From NCBI GenBank assembly GCA_017311315.1, contig CM029642.1, positions 18,021,879 to 18,085,878 of the forward strand: a stretch of DNA of 64,000 nt, read 5' to 3'. Made by a program: the position numbers and the translations under genes. This DNA is from Dendrocalamus latiflorus (Eukaryota > Streptophyta > Magnoliopsida > Poales > Poaceae). Below, one piece after another: positions 46,984 through 57,500 of this stretch. Numbering within the stretch: the first letter of the stretch is position 1; each line of letters begins with the position of its first letter. The notes beneath the pieces are model-generated. The model was given only the letters and a program-made list of their open reading frames with translations, was not told where the DNA came from and ran no database searches.

Positions 46984-47401
46984 TCAATCCAAGTCAAAAG
47001 AAACCCATCCAACACAGAGTGCTTGAGAGGATGAGAGGGTAGCTAATTATTTAGCAAAATATTTTTTGTATAGGGTAAGGATTGAAGGAAATGTCTAAGA
47101 GGGTTGTAAGTGGACAACAACCCTTTTTACTATTTTTAAGGTTGTGTTTAAATAATTCATGGTTAATTTTGCTAAAAATCTTTTCCTTTCTATCGTAGCC
47201 GTTATTTTGATTTTCTCTATGAGATTTATTTAATTTGTTTTTGATAATGTGTAAGTTTGTGCCATGCCTTTCAATATCTGATCTAATCCATGAGCTTTTG
47301 CGCAAAAGGAAGGGTATTATAGATTTGATGTGACGACAACGTATCGGAAAACTCAAACTGTAATATGATATCTGGTACCAGCTTCAAAAGTTTTATTTAA
47401 T

Positions 47402-47638
47402 CAGTTCCCTTTCGATAATCTGCCTGTAAGCGACATTATAGCCATATAGTCGCATCCATTCAGAAAATGGGCTTGCATCGATGTATTCTTCTTCTGCCTA
47501 TTCTGGGTCGAAGTTGACTGGGCTCCATGCGATCAGCTCGACAGGCATGCAACGCGCGAGCTCTTGGGCTGGCCCATCCATTGGCTTCCCCTCTTCTTCG
47601 TGTTGTCGTCTACGATTCTACACCAGGTAAATACCATG
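47402..47638 (+). repeat. Intergenic repeat block, copy 1
   Basis: About 237 bp matching 50908-51149 with scattered differences (shared phrase CTGTAAGCGACATTATAGCC). After the CHX-bearing insertion the match continues at 48940-49016. Confidence 0.85.
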
Positions 47639-47930
47639 GGCAAATGGTTCAATACACTTAGTTGATTCTCAACCGTTCATTGAAGCTTATCTAATGGTTA
47701 TTATGGCTTTGACACCTCCGATGTTTGTGGGTGGCGCATAGAGATGGTGTTAGCGAAATAGGTAAAAGAGTAATTTCGCGTGCTCACTGTCTTAAAACTG
47801 TCCCGCACACGCACGGAAAGAACTCCTCTGGGACACCAATCTCTGCGCGCGATGATTCTCTTCCTCTTCTCTCCGCGCGATCTCCCGTCTCGCTTGGCGC
47901 TTCCTCTTTTCCCTTCTCCCGCTGCTCATC

Positions 47931-48845
47931 ATGCAGACCCTCCTCATCACCATCCTCAGCCGCCTCCTCGCCTTCCTCCTCCGCCCGCTCCGCCAGCCCA
48001 AGGTCGTCGCCAAGATCATCGCCGGGATCCTGCTCGGCCCCTCCGCCCTCGGCCGCAACAAGGCCTACCTGCATGCACTGTTCCCGCCCTGGAGCACTCC
48101 CGTGCTCGAGTCCGTCGCCAATCTCGGCCTCCTCTTCTTCCTCTTCCTCGTCGACCTCGAGCTCGACCTCCGCTCCATGCGCCGCAGCGGCCGCCACGCC
48201 TTAGCCATCGCCGCCGCCGGCATCTCCCTCCACTTCTCCTGCGGAGTCGACGTCGCCATCATCCTCCGCCGGACCATCCCGGGGGCTGACCAGGTCGGCT
48301 ACGCCCCCTTCATCGTTTTCATGGGTGTCACGCTCTCCATCACGGCCTTCCCCATCATGGCGCGCATCCTCGCCGAGCTCAATCTCCTTACTGCCCCAAT
48401 AGGGGAGACGGCCCTGGCCGACGAGGCCTTCAACGACGTCGCCGCCTGGGTGCTGCCCGCGCTCGCGGTCGCCATCTCAAGCAGCGGTGACCACCGGAGC
48501 CCCGTCATATCGCTCTGGGTGCTGCTCTCTGGCTCGGCGTTCGTGGCGGTGTGGATGGTGGCCGTGAAGCCGGCCATGGCGTGGGTGGCGTGGCGGGCGG
48601 ATGCGGCGGGGCAGGGCGGTGACGTGTGGGTGGCGGTGACCCTGGCTGGCGTGCTGGTGTCCAGGCTCGCCACGGACATGATTGGCATCCACGCCATCTT
48701 CGGCGCGTTTGTGTTCGGGCTGACGGTGCCCAAGGACGGCGGCGGCGTGTTCTCTGGGCGCGTGGAGGATCCCGGCGACGATCTCGGCGACAACCTTGGG
48801 CTGGCGGAGCTGACTCATTTTCTACAACAGGAAGAAGTTAAATGA
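47931..48845 (+). pseudogene. Cation/H+ exchanger (CHX, CPA2 family) N-terminal fragment
   Basis: CHX proteins are plant endomembrane or plasma-membrane K+/H+ antiporters of about 800 residues. This frame has 304 codons covering the first half of the transporter domain (RLLAFLLRPLRQPKVVAKII, ANLGLLFFLFLV, TLSITAFPIMARILAE, AFNDVAAWVLPALAVAIS, IGIHAIFGAFVFGLTVP), with several membrane helices and the conserved Asn-Asp pair. Similarity extends upstream of the ATG at 47931 in frame (hydrophobic FSLLPLLI), so the true start was lost. It ends in SGRVEDPGDDLGDNLG..., where the last part is antisense CHX sequence, so the other half of the pore and the C-terminal regulatory domain are absent. GC-rich third positions contrast with the AT-rich surroundings. 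Confidence 0.8.
48768..48810 (-). repeat. Inverted copy of the CHX RQPKVVAEI segment
   Basis: Read on the minus strand this encodes RQPKVVAEIVAGIL, homologous to 47989-48030 on the plus strand (RQPKVVAKIIAGIL). The CHX fragment therefore ends in an inverted piece of a related CHX gene. Confidence 0.75.
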
Positions 48846-48939
48846 CGATAATGCCCCTAATTAATGGATGGTTAGATTTATTGGAGGTGTCAGCACCACC
48901 CACACCACTACATGGACCAAACAGGAGCTCAATACCATG

Positions 48940-50907
48940 TGCAAACCATCTTTTTCATGTAAACTCCATAAAAACCACATGTAAAATTTTTTAAAAGTTC
49001 TCAGAAAATAAGATAGGGTAGATGATGTCATATAACACTGTAAAATTTCAAGGTTAACCACAATCACATTTGCAGCATATAAAATTGACAAGCAGCGAAA
49101 TGAATAGTGATGAACAGTGGAACCACTATTCCTGCTGAAATTGTTTTTTCATATCTTGCAAACGTGATTAAGTTTAACGTTGACATTTTCATAGGGTTCT
49201 AAAATATCATCTTCCTTACATATGATATTTTTCCATTTTTAAAAAAAATTAATATCATCTTTCTTACATATGATATTTTTTTCAAAAATTTTAAAAAATT
49301 ACACGTGGTTTCCAATTTACATGGAAAGAGTGGTTTCTACCTGGCATTTACCCAAAACCCCCACTTCTGACGCCCCCGAGGCCGATACTGACGATGTCGC
49401 CACCACGTGAGAACAGAAACAGGACATGCGAGCGCTATATATAGTACTTGTCCCTATGATAAGTCGGACAGATTAAATTGTGTTCACAACGGTCGGCGGA
49501 CGACCATCAGACGACGGTACAAGAACCAGGACAATGCGGACGACGAACCATGGGACAAGCAAAGTTAGCGCTACTAACTTACAGAAGAAATTGTGCGATT
49601 TGGTGTTTGCATGATTATAAAATATGTGCTGCATTTCAATCACGACATGCTAGATAAGATCTCTTGCCTGTGGGTTATGACTTAAGAGCATAGGTCTAGT
49701 ATTGGTTTCCTGATGCGTGTTCATTCAGCCCGCAAGCAGTTCGTTAAATGTCCTGACCCAAACAAGGCTGGTGTGTATGCACCATTTCTGAATTACTTGT
49801 GGTGGGGGTCGCCATTATGCATGCAGCTGAGTCAGATTAGCAGCGACTCCTTCGGCAGCAAGACGCGCTATTGATCAATCAGCAGTGATGCCCATACTAA
49901 ACAAACAGCAGTACGTCATGCGACCATTGAGTTCTTCGCATTTCCCAGTTTATACATACTGGTATACACTTGATTAGTTAAATATCACGCAAGTGTGGCC
50001 GTCTCGACGAGAGGTAGAATACTCGGAAAACTACTAGCATCGGCGTCTGGTACAAGCTTCAATTCGCCTTTGAGCTTTCATGCTGGCTTTTACTTGCTTC
50101 GTTTTTGCGTTCTGTTCCTAGCCTATCGCCTGGTAAGTCGAGTCTCTTTCTTCTTTTTGAAAGCGTGGTTAGTCGAGTCTTGATCCCACTGCTTAGCTCG
50201 AACGCGTATTCGACCGGTCAGTCAACTTGTGTGTTGTCAGCTGTGGGACCCCCATAGCAAGCTTTTCTTCTTGTTGGCATCTTGTGTGAAAGAAAGAAAA
50301 GCATATTATTATTCTTCCTCAGGCTTAGCGGAGCCTGGGTCCTCTCTTCTTCCATCCGAAACAGTCATGAAAGCACCTCTTAACCAGTTTTTGGATTTTA
50401 ATTATACGCTGGGGACTCGGTTTTCTCAATAAGCTGCTGTAAAGCTAGCCTATTTGAAGGGACTTTGGCTTTAAGCCCCAAACTGTAACGCCTTGATTTT
50501 CGTAATGCAAAATCAATTGCATGAAAATGTGTAAATTTTAGAAACCTTTTATGTGTTTCAGTGTTAGCTGAATTTTTTGGATTTTGTTCAAGAATTTTGA
50601 TTGGATTTTGTGATTAACCAAATAAATAAATAAAAGTAAAATCAAAACCTATGACTAAGAGCCATGTAATTGGAAAACAAATTAAATGAAAATTTGAATT
50701 GAACCATTGAGTTTTGATCGAATTTAAAATCATATTAGAAAAATAGAAAGCAAAATAAAAATAGAAAATTTGAATATGAAAAGATGGTCCAAATTGAATT
50801 CAAATTAAATAATGGAAGAGAAAAATAACAAAAGAAAAAGGAAAATTCCAAAACCCATGTTGGGTCGGCCTATTTCTTTCTCCCTTATTTTCTTGTCCAA
50901 CCCGACC
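48940..50907. other. Intergenic DNA between CHX insertion and repeat copy 2
   Basis: 48940-49016 belongs to the repeat block. The remainder is AT-rich with no gene. Parts resemble 11640 and 12950 (GAGGTAGAAT.CT.GAAA; CAGAT.AAATT.TGTTCAC). Confidence 0.5.
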
Positions 50908-51226
50908 CAGTCCCCTTTCGATAGTATGCCTGTAAGCGACATTATAGCCCTGTAGTTCTGTCGCATCCATTCAGAACTTGGGCTTGCATCGATGTATTCT
51001 TCTTCTGTCTTTTTTGGGCCGAAGTTGACTGGGCTCCGTGAGATCAGCTCGACAGGCATGCATGGCACGAGCTCTTGGCCTGGCCCGTCCACTGGCTTCC
51101 CCACTTCTTCGTGTTGTCGTCTACGATTCTACACCAGGTAAATACCATGATCAAACCATCTTTTTCATGTAAACTCCATAAAAGCCACATGTAAATTTTT
51201 TTAAAAGTTCTCAGAAAATAAGGTAA
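50908..51226 (+). repeat. Intergenic repeat block, copy 2 (empty site of the CHX insertion)
   Basis: Equivalent to 47402-47638 joined to 48940-49016. It meets NLR coding sequence at 51226/51227 with the overlap GGTA, which occurs in both parents of the junction. Confidence 0.8.
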
Positions 51227-51510
51227 GGTAAATTCCGATATCTGCAGAGCTTACGTTTGCGGGATAAGATCATGGGTCTGAGGTTCGAAGTTGGAGCCAC
51301 GCCCAAGCTCGTATCTCTATCATTTTCAGTCATAGCAAGTGAGGTGAAATCTGTATGCGGCCTTCCCGATCTCTGCATGGGCAACCTTTTTGCTCTCAGG
51401 ACTATCATGTCCATGTTAACTGTGGAGGTGCGAGGGTTGAAGAGGTGGAGGCGTTGGAGCAGGCTACCATAACGAAAGCAGCCAGTCTACTTCCCAACCG
51501 TCGCTAACCA
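51227..51510 (+). pseudogene. Displaced C-terminal LRR fragment of the 44-kb NLR
   Basis: It starts with the 56-bp repeat of 46928-46983 and then continues the LRR (GLRFEVGATPKLVSLSFSV, LFALRTIMSML). After a frame change near 51420 it reads ARVEEVEALEQA and AASLLPNRR, matching VEDVEALEAA...AASLLPNCQ at the end of the left-edge NLR. It is the original C-terminus, separated from its gene by about 4.2 kb. Confidence 0.85.
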
Positions 51511-52028
51511 TATTTTTTCTGACGCGATGATGTGCCCACGTGGAAGAAAGGGGATGCTGCCACATCGCCTGATGTGCCCACGTGGAAACCCTCCCCCTGT
51601 AGAATTTGCTTCCTAGAGGAAGGCAGGGAGAAAGAGGACCACACGATGGAGGACCCGAAGCAACAAGAAGAGATCTCCACGGGTAACTTAAAAGCCAAAT
51701 CCAGTTCTGCACATACCAGTGGTGGAGGACGGGAAAAAAATGAGGTGGGGCAGATCGAAAGCAATACCATTCAAGCTATAATACTAATCAGACCCATCAA
51801 CAATAATCCAAGTGCAAAAATATTTAATAATGCAAGACAATGAAAAGTACCTCCAAAAATTGAAGAATCACAATAATATATCACCAATTTAACATATAAC
51901 CTTGTAGAGCATAGTAATGGAAATAATCTGCCAAAGAAAGAGCAATCATAGTTAATTTTGTTATGTATAGTGTAGACAACACAAAAGAGACAAGTGGAAT
52001 CAAATGAGAAATACCAATATTAATCTTG
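51511..52028. other. Intergenic DNA
   Basis: Includes a short direct repeat of GATGTGCCCACGTGGAA at 51531 and 51580. No gene was recognised. 51840-52028 is probably the 3' flank of the hAT gene on the minus strand. Confidence 0.5.
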
Positions 52029-54577
52029 TTAATTGCGTCTAGGAGACTTAGGCAATTGCATCTGCCTATCTTTCTTTTTCTGAAACATCTTTTTAATTTT
52101 TTGAAGATCAAGTCCTTTAAATATCTCCCTTTCAATGTAGCACACCATCAAATCATTAAGCCATCCATCGGACATCTTGTTGCGCAATTCAGTCTTGATA
52201 ATCTTCATTGCTGAGAAAGCCCTTTCAACCGTGCCGTCGCCACCGGTAGTAGCAATGCCAACTCAATGAGGCGATAGACAAGTGGAAATACAATATGCCT
52301 CTCAAGTTCAACTAGTTTTTTGGCTAGACTTGCAAGATCGTGACAAACTTTAAACTCATCAAGCCTTCTTACATAAATAATAAATGTCTGTAGTTGATCT
52401 TTTATAGCCTTGCGGTCATCAAAGGAAAAATCCTCATAATAAATTTCCGTAAGCCGAGCAAGCTTATCCACATCAAACTTAGAGAAAGAATCTCTTGGAT
52501 CAAGACAAGAAAAGCAAACAAGCAATTCTGAAGATACCTCGTTAAAGCGATGATCCAACTCGTTGGTAATAGCATCTATAGCAGCATAGAAGGTATCAAC
52601 ACGGAAGTAATGATCTTGAGTGATATTGTTTCTCCCTCCTTTTCTTGAATGGCCAAATCTTGGTACTGCATCTTCCATATTTGGTATGGGAATATCGTTT
52701 GCCTCACAAAATGCTTTAGCTTCTTGAAATAATGGCTCCCAACCTTCACTTCTCAAATTGATCAAACGTGTTTTGACATCAACAACCAAAGATATAGCTT
52801 GAACAACATTTTGATCCTTCCTTTGCAAGATTAGAGATAAGTCATTTGTAATGCAAAGGATTTGCAACATCATTTTCATGATGAGCACAAAGCTAAAAGA
52901 TTCTATTATTTGGACCAAACCTCCTGCCCTTGATGGATTACACTCATCTTGTTGCACAATTTCTAGGACTTGTATAACACACATTGATTCAATTCGAAGC
53001 AATGTCTTGTAATGAGATCCCCATCTTGTATCTCCAGGTCTAGCCAATGATGTTTCTTGTAGTTTTCCTCTCCCTGCTGAAACCTCTCCACTCTCTAACT
53101 TAGCCAAAAGGTTTCGACGATGCTTATCAAGCAACAAATTCTTCCTCTTGCATGATGCACTGGTGCTACTCACAATCAACCCAACATATTCAAAGAAATC
53201 CTCAATTGATGAACAACACCTTGAGACAGCAACTACCACTAACTGCAATTGATGAGCAAAACAATGAATGTAGAAAGCATAGGGATTCTCATCACGAATT
53301 AGTTTCTGAAGACCATTAAATTCTCCTCTCACATTAGAAGCTCCATCATATCCCTGGCCCCGTAGTTTTGCAATAACTAAACCATAATCACTAAGTGCCT
53401 CAACCAATGCTCTCTTCAATGCTTCAGATGTTGTATCTTTGACATGCTTGATACCCAAAAATCTTTCTATTACTTCTCCTTTATTGTTCACAAACCTACA
53501 CAAGCAATGACAAAGAATAGAGTAAGAACATTTCTCTAATATAGTTTCATCGTAAGATATTAATGAAACATTTACCTCACAACTATGGCCATTTGTTCTT
53601 TGATGGATACATCACGAGATTCATCAATAAGAACAGAGAATAGACAATCCCTCATTTCTTCCTTTATTGCCTTGGTGACCACCTCAGCGCAACAGTTTGC
53701 AAGCTCCTTTTGAATTGTCCCGGAAGTCATTTTTGCATTTTTAGGGCATAGCTCATCAAAAGCTCTCTTCACTTCCTCATTCCTTTGTTTGTACCAATCA
53801 AGCAATTCTAAAAAATTTCCTTTATTCAAGGAATTATCAGTTTCATCATGTCCACGGAATGGTTCACCTTGCAAAGCCAGAAAACTCACAATACCCAAGG
53901 ATGTTTCCAAACGAGTCTCATACTTGATAAGTGATTCTTTGCTATAGCTTGAAACCTTATGTTTTACATTTGACCTTTGGTTATCAAAATCATCAAAAGC
54001 TATTCTAGCTTGATTATGTATGCTATTAGCCCCACCAACATGCACTCGAAGTGACATGTATGCATTCTTCCATTTTTGAAACCCAACTTTTGTAAAGACA
54101 TCATAACCAAATTTATCGTCCATTCGATCATGTTTAAAAAGATAACAATAGAAGCAAAATGCCCTATCCTTCTCCAAACTATACTCCAACCAATTATATT
54201 GCTTAAACCAATTTTTTTGAAAGGACCTTTTATCCTTTGAGGGGGGGGGGGATTATGACCGGTTGGTTGAGTCGGGCCCTTAGCTATGAAAGCCCTCCTA
54301 ACTTCATCTATAATATTAGGAGCAAATCTATCAATTGGAATACGAAGCCTCGGATCAGAAACAATATAATCTGGGTTGAATTCAGTTATAAGATCACCTT
54401 GCACTGTCTCTTATTCAATTACCTCTTCCACTTGTACAGAGCCTAATTGTATTTGTTCTTACAGCTCTTCCACTTGCCCAGCACCAACAGACTCTCCCAC
54501 CTCCACTTCAACATTTCCACTTTCACGAGTGCTTGGGTTTGTGGCATTTGAACCCCGATTAAAATAGCTCTTCAAAT
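52029..54577 (-). pseudogene. hAT-type transposase (TTF zinc finger / ZMYM1-like), degenerate
   Basis: Minus-strand gene. Exon 54577-53576 encodes an N-terminal SYFNRGSNATNP segment, a PDYIVSDPRLRIPIDRFAPN block, a TTF-type zinc-finger region (FCFYCYLFKHDR) and the DUF4371 start. The intron is 53575-53496 (Arg codon split). The second exon continues with DUF4371 (LRGQGYDGASNVRGEFNGLQ), DTRWGSHYKTLL and the hAT C-terminal dimerisation region (HIVFPLVYRLIELALLLPVA...RNKMSDGWLNDL), ending at the TAA at 52029-52031. Breaks: TAA at 54459-54461, TAA at 54411-54413, a frame change at an 11-base homopolymer (54241-54251), and a frame change near 52230 just before the dimerisation motif. The first exon with the ATG is missing; Copia sequence begins at about 54596. 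Domesticated ZMYM-like genes exist, but the lesions argue for a dead copy. Confidence 0.8.
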
Positions 54578-54595
54578 CTAAACACATAAAAGAAA

Positions 54596-56013
54596 ATAGA
54601 ATCAAGCTCGGAGGACACACTACCATGAGAGGTCCTTAATTTCTCCAAATCACCCAGCAAAGCACAGCATGTATCACAGTCGTCACGGGAGGGAGCAGAT
54701 ATAAGTAAAGTAAGCTCCCGTGACAATCTCTCTACTTCCTTCTCCAACTCGCTACATCTAGCTCTAGATCTAGCATGAAATCCTCCTAGCTTAAGGAAAG
54801 CTTCATTAAGTTGGTCATAGGAGGGACATACCTCGTCCGAGTCGGAGTACAGCTCGCTGTCGCTGAGTTCGCCCTCGAGGGCCATGAAGCACATGCCGGA
54901 GAAGTCGTCGCCGCCATCCTTGGGCTCTTGGTCACCCGTCCCGTCGTCGTCGCTCCATCCCTCCACCTCGCTGAGGTCGAGGTCGTCGAAGGCGGTGAGG
55001 ACGCGGTGGAAGAGCTTCTTGGCCTTCCCGAAGTTGCGGAACTTCTTCTTTCCCGGCGTCTGAGCTGGAGGCTTCTTGTTGCGGTTCTTGTCGGTGTAGT
55101 CGATCTTGCTCGAACCGCCGAAGTCGTTCTTGCCCTTCTCCAGCTTGGGGCAGTTTGCCCGAATGTGGTTGGGGCCACCACACTCGAAACAGATCACGGG
55201 TCCGCCTCTCTTTCTGTCCCTCCTCCCCTTGTAAGCATGGGAGAATCTTCGAGCAAGGAGGGCCAGTTGCTCATCCGCAAGCTGCTCTAACTGATCATCA
55301 GTTATGTCACAGAGAGCAGCCAGGGAGAAACCACACGAAGAATCAGAAGAGAGACCGGAAGCCAAACTGGGATCAGTAACCAAAGCCATCGACTGTGACT
55401 TCGACCTACGAGAGACAACGTCAATCTCGTGAGTCTTGAGGCGCGAGTACAGCGCGTCAAGAGTCAAGGTCGAGAGGTCTGTCGTGTCTTTGATGGTGGC
55501 CACTTTCATCTCCCACACACGCAGATCGAGTGCCGCAAGCATCTGACGAGCGTTGTCCGAGTCGGGGTATGTGAGACCGACCGCTCGGAGGTTGCTCAAG
55601 ATCTTGTGGAAGCGAGCGAAGCACTCATCTAGGGACTCACCAGCAAGCATCTCGAATTTGTTGTATTCTCGCTTGAACTGGTCCTGTCGTACCGTCTTGA
55701 TCTGGGTGGTGCCCTCATGGTATGCGTCGAGGGTCACCCAGATATCGTAGGCGGACGGCAGGTGAGAGATGCGATCGAATTCGCTTCTGCTCAACCCCTG
55801 GATTATGATGTTCCTTGCCTTAGCATTCGCCTCGACATCAGCCATGTTGCCAACATTGATGTCCTCATCGGCAGGAACAACATACTGTACTTTGACCTTG
55901 CGCCAGATGGCGTACCCTTGAGCCTGGATGTATGTCTCCATTCGGCTCTTCCAGAAGGGGTAATCGACGCCATCGAACACGGGCGGCTTGGTCGAGTACT
56001 TGTCCGTCGCCAT
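54596..56013 (-). pseudogene. Copia Gag, N-terminal part, truncated
   Basis: ATG at 56013, 40 bp after the primer site. Contains the UBN2-type Gag core (FDGVDYPFWKSRMETYI near the start; GESLDECFARFHKILSNLRA), a CCHC zinc knuckle (CFECGGPNHIRANC), an acidic region and the start of a coiled coil (CSELEKEVERLSREL). Copia similarity ends after SVSSELDS at about 54596. The frame then runs 12 codons into sequence that precedes the hAT exon and stops at 54559. The remainder of such a Gag is seen at 62578-63969. Confidence 0.85.
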
Positions 56014-56052
56014 GGCTCTTGAGACCGGTTAAGATCTATGAATTAGAGCTAA

Positions 56053-56067
56053 CCGGCTCTGATACCA
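56053..56067 (-). other. Primer binding site of the Copia element
   Basis: Minus-strand TGGTATCAGAGCCGG, matching initiator tRNA-Met, three bases after the LTR end. Confidence 0.9.
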
Positions 56068-56069
56068 AT

Positions 56070-57500
56070 TGAAGGACCGAAATGGCGACAGAGGGGGGGG
56101 TGAATGTCGGCTTTTAAAATTAACCCCGCACAAGTACTCACAAAAAAAACTCAACTCCTAGAGCTATGAGAAGCTATGAAGTTGACAAGAACCGAGCGCT
56201 AATGAAAACAAGAGAACTGAGCTCAAAAAGGGAGACGGCAAGAGACTGCAGTCACGACAAGAAAAACGGCTCAGAATCTTGCCACGGCAAAGAAATCACA
56301 CTCAAAATACTTCATGGATTCAAATCCTTTGCTAATAAGATTTTGCAAATATATTAGCAATAGCAAAAGGGTTGCTCAGACCAAAAATCAACTCAAACCA
56401 TGAAGGGAATCAAGAGATTACTCAAAACCCTAGAAACTGGAATGAAGAACAGGGGAGGCTAAAATGCAAAACTGAGAATCAAACTAGGTTTGCTCTTGGG
56501 ATTAAGTAGCCAAATGGCTTTTGAGCATCACCCATGTCATAGCAACCCATTTTGGCACTCTCCAGCAAGCAAGAACTCAAAAAGACGAAAATCAAGAAAT
56601 CTTGCAAAAGAGGAAAAATGAAGAACAGAGCTACGAACAGGGAAACTTAAACTTCAGAATTTCATTCATTGATTCACAGGGAATACAGAGGAGTCCCGAT
56701 ACCCCGACTTGATACAAAGAAAGGATTACAAGCTCTCAATCCCTCTCCAACCTCTCAATCCTCACCCATGGATACTTGGAGGGGATGAACACCACTTGTT
56801 CTATCTAGAACACATCGTAGATAACAGAGGGAGCACTACTCTGCCACTACTACCCACTCTCAACAACTAAAGTCTAAAGCCTAAAGCAACCACTAAAGAC
56901 TCTTTTGACTCTAACAAACCCTAATTCCACCCAAGTGCTCAAGGAGGGCATGCAGCCCCTCCTCTCCTTTTATAGCGCCTGGCTAACGGGTCTCCGCCCC
57001 GTTACGCCCGCTATATCCAACGGAGCCCGCTCCCGCTTGTGCAGCCTTGCGAATTTCCCGATTCGCCCCTCCTGCACCTTCCGGGAAGCTTCCGACGCTC
57101 CTTGCCTCGCACGCCTCGCAACCACCTCGAGTCCACATCGTCTTCGACACATCCCGACCGTTCTGACCTCAGCGCCACCTGCGCCTAGTCCGGTCCACCG
57201 TGTCTTGCCACGACTCCAACTCGACGTCCTGCAGTCACACAGACAAGAAACACGTCAAATAGCACCGTTCGACACATGAAAGCGTAAATACCATCACACT
57301 TACCATATATGAAGTCCAAACCTGTCAACACATTAGAATATGCATCCTAAGCCCAAATGACCAGGTTTGACCAAAGTCCGACCGAGCCCGATTGCGCCAT
57401 GCAACGACTCGACTCCGAACTACTCAAACCAAACTCGACTGACCTAAACCTTTGTCAATTACTCATCACTCTCATGGAGACACGACCACATGATCTCTCA
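56070..57500 (-). repeat. Copia LTR (single, shared)
   Basis: On the minus strand it begins TGAGAGATCATGTGGTCG at 57500, right after AGGGGGAGAT, and ends CGGTCCTTCA at 56070, just before the primer site; 1,431 bp, TG...CA ends. No second copy is in the window, so the start was set by the purine tract and the TG, and is less sure than the end. Confidence 0.7.
56966..56974 (-). promoter_or_regulatory. TATA box of the Copia LTR
   Basis: Minus-strand TATAAAAGG, preceded by a GC-rich segment. Confidence 0.55.

Larger units (their letters stand above)
44152..47026 (+). pseudogene. NLR (CC-NB-ARC-LRR) pseudogene
   Basis: Paralogue of the left-edge NLR. ATG at 44152; coiled coil with REMAYDIEDYIDEYM (EDVID class); P-loop GFGGLGKTTLA; RNBS-A; intron 44969-45274 at the same codon as its paralogue; then kinase-2 (YFIVIDDIW), GLPL (CGGLPLAI), an LSMYPEDY motif, VHDM and LRRs. 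Lesions: TAG at 44425-44427; one-base deletion near 44526; one extra G in the run at 45831-45835; frame change at 45980-45992; frame change near 46455; and loss of the C-terminus at 46983, where unrelated sequence adds a short tail ending at 47026. The missing C-terminal coding sequence is at 51227-51510. Confidence 0.9.
47639..48930. mobile_element. CHX-bearing insertion with 9-bp target duplication (Pack-MULE candidate)
   Basis: Flanked by AATACCATG at 47630-47638 and 48931-48939. The paralogous block at 51141-51149 has a single AATACCATG with the outer flanks joined, that is, an empty site. A 9-bp duplication fits Mutator-like elements, and capture of a gene fragment fits the Pack-MULE class. 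Clear long terminal inverted repeats were not found, although GACACCTCC and GTGGGTGG.GC phrases occur near both ends on opposite strands. Confidence 0.55.

Noticed and set aside
47784..48197. 137-codon acidic minus-strand frame
   Set aside because: Antisense shadow of the GC-rich CHX fragment.
49100..49340. Repeated ATATGATATTTTT phrases
   Set aside because: AT-rich short direct repeat without further structure; not enough to call an element.
54811..55290. Plus-strand frame of 159 codons
   Set aside because: Antisense of the Copia Gag zinc-knuckle region.
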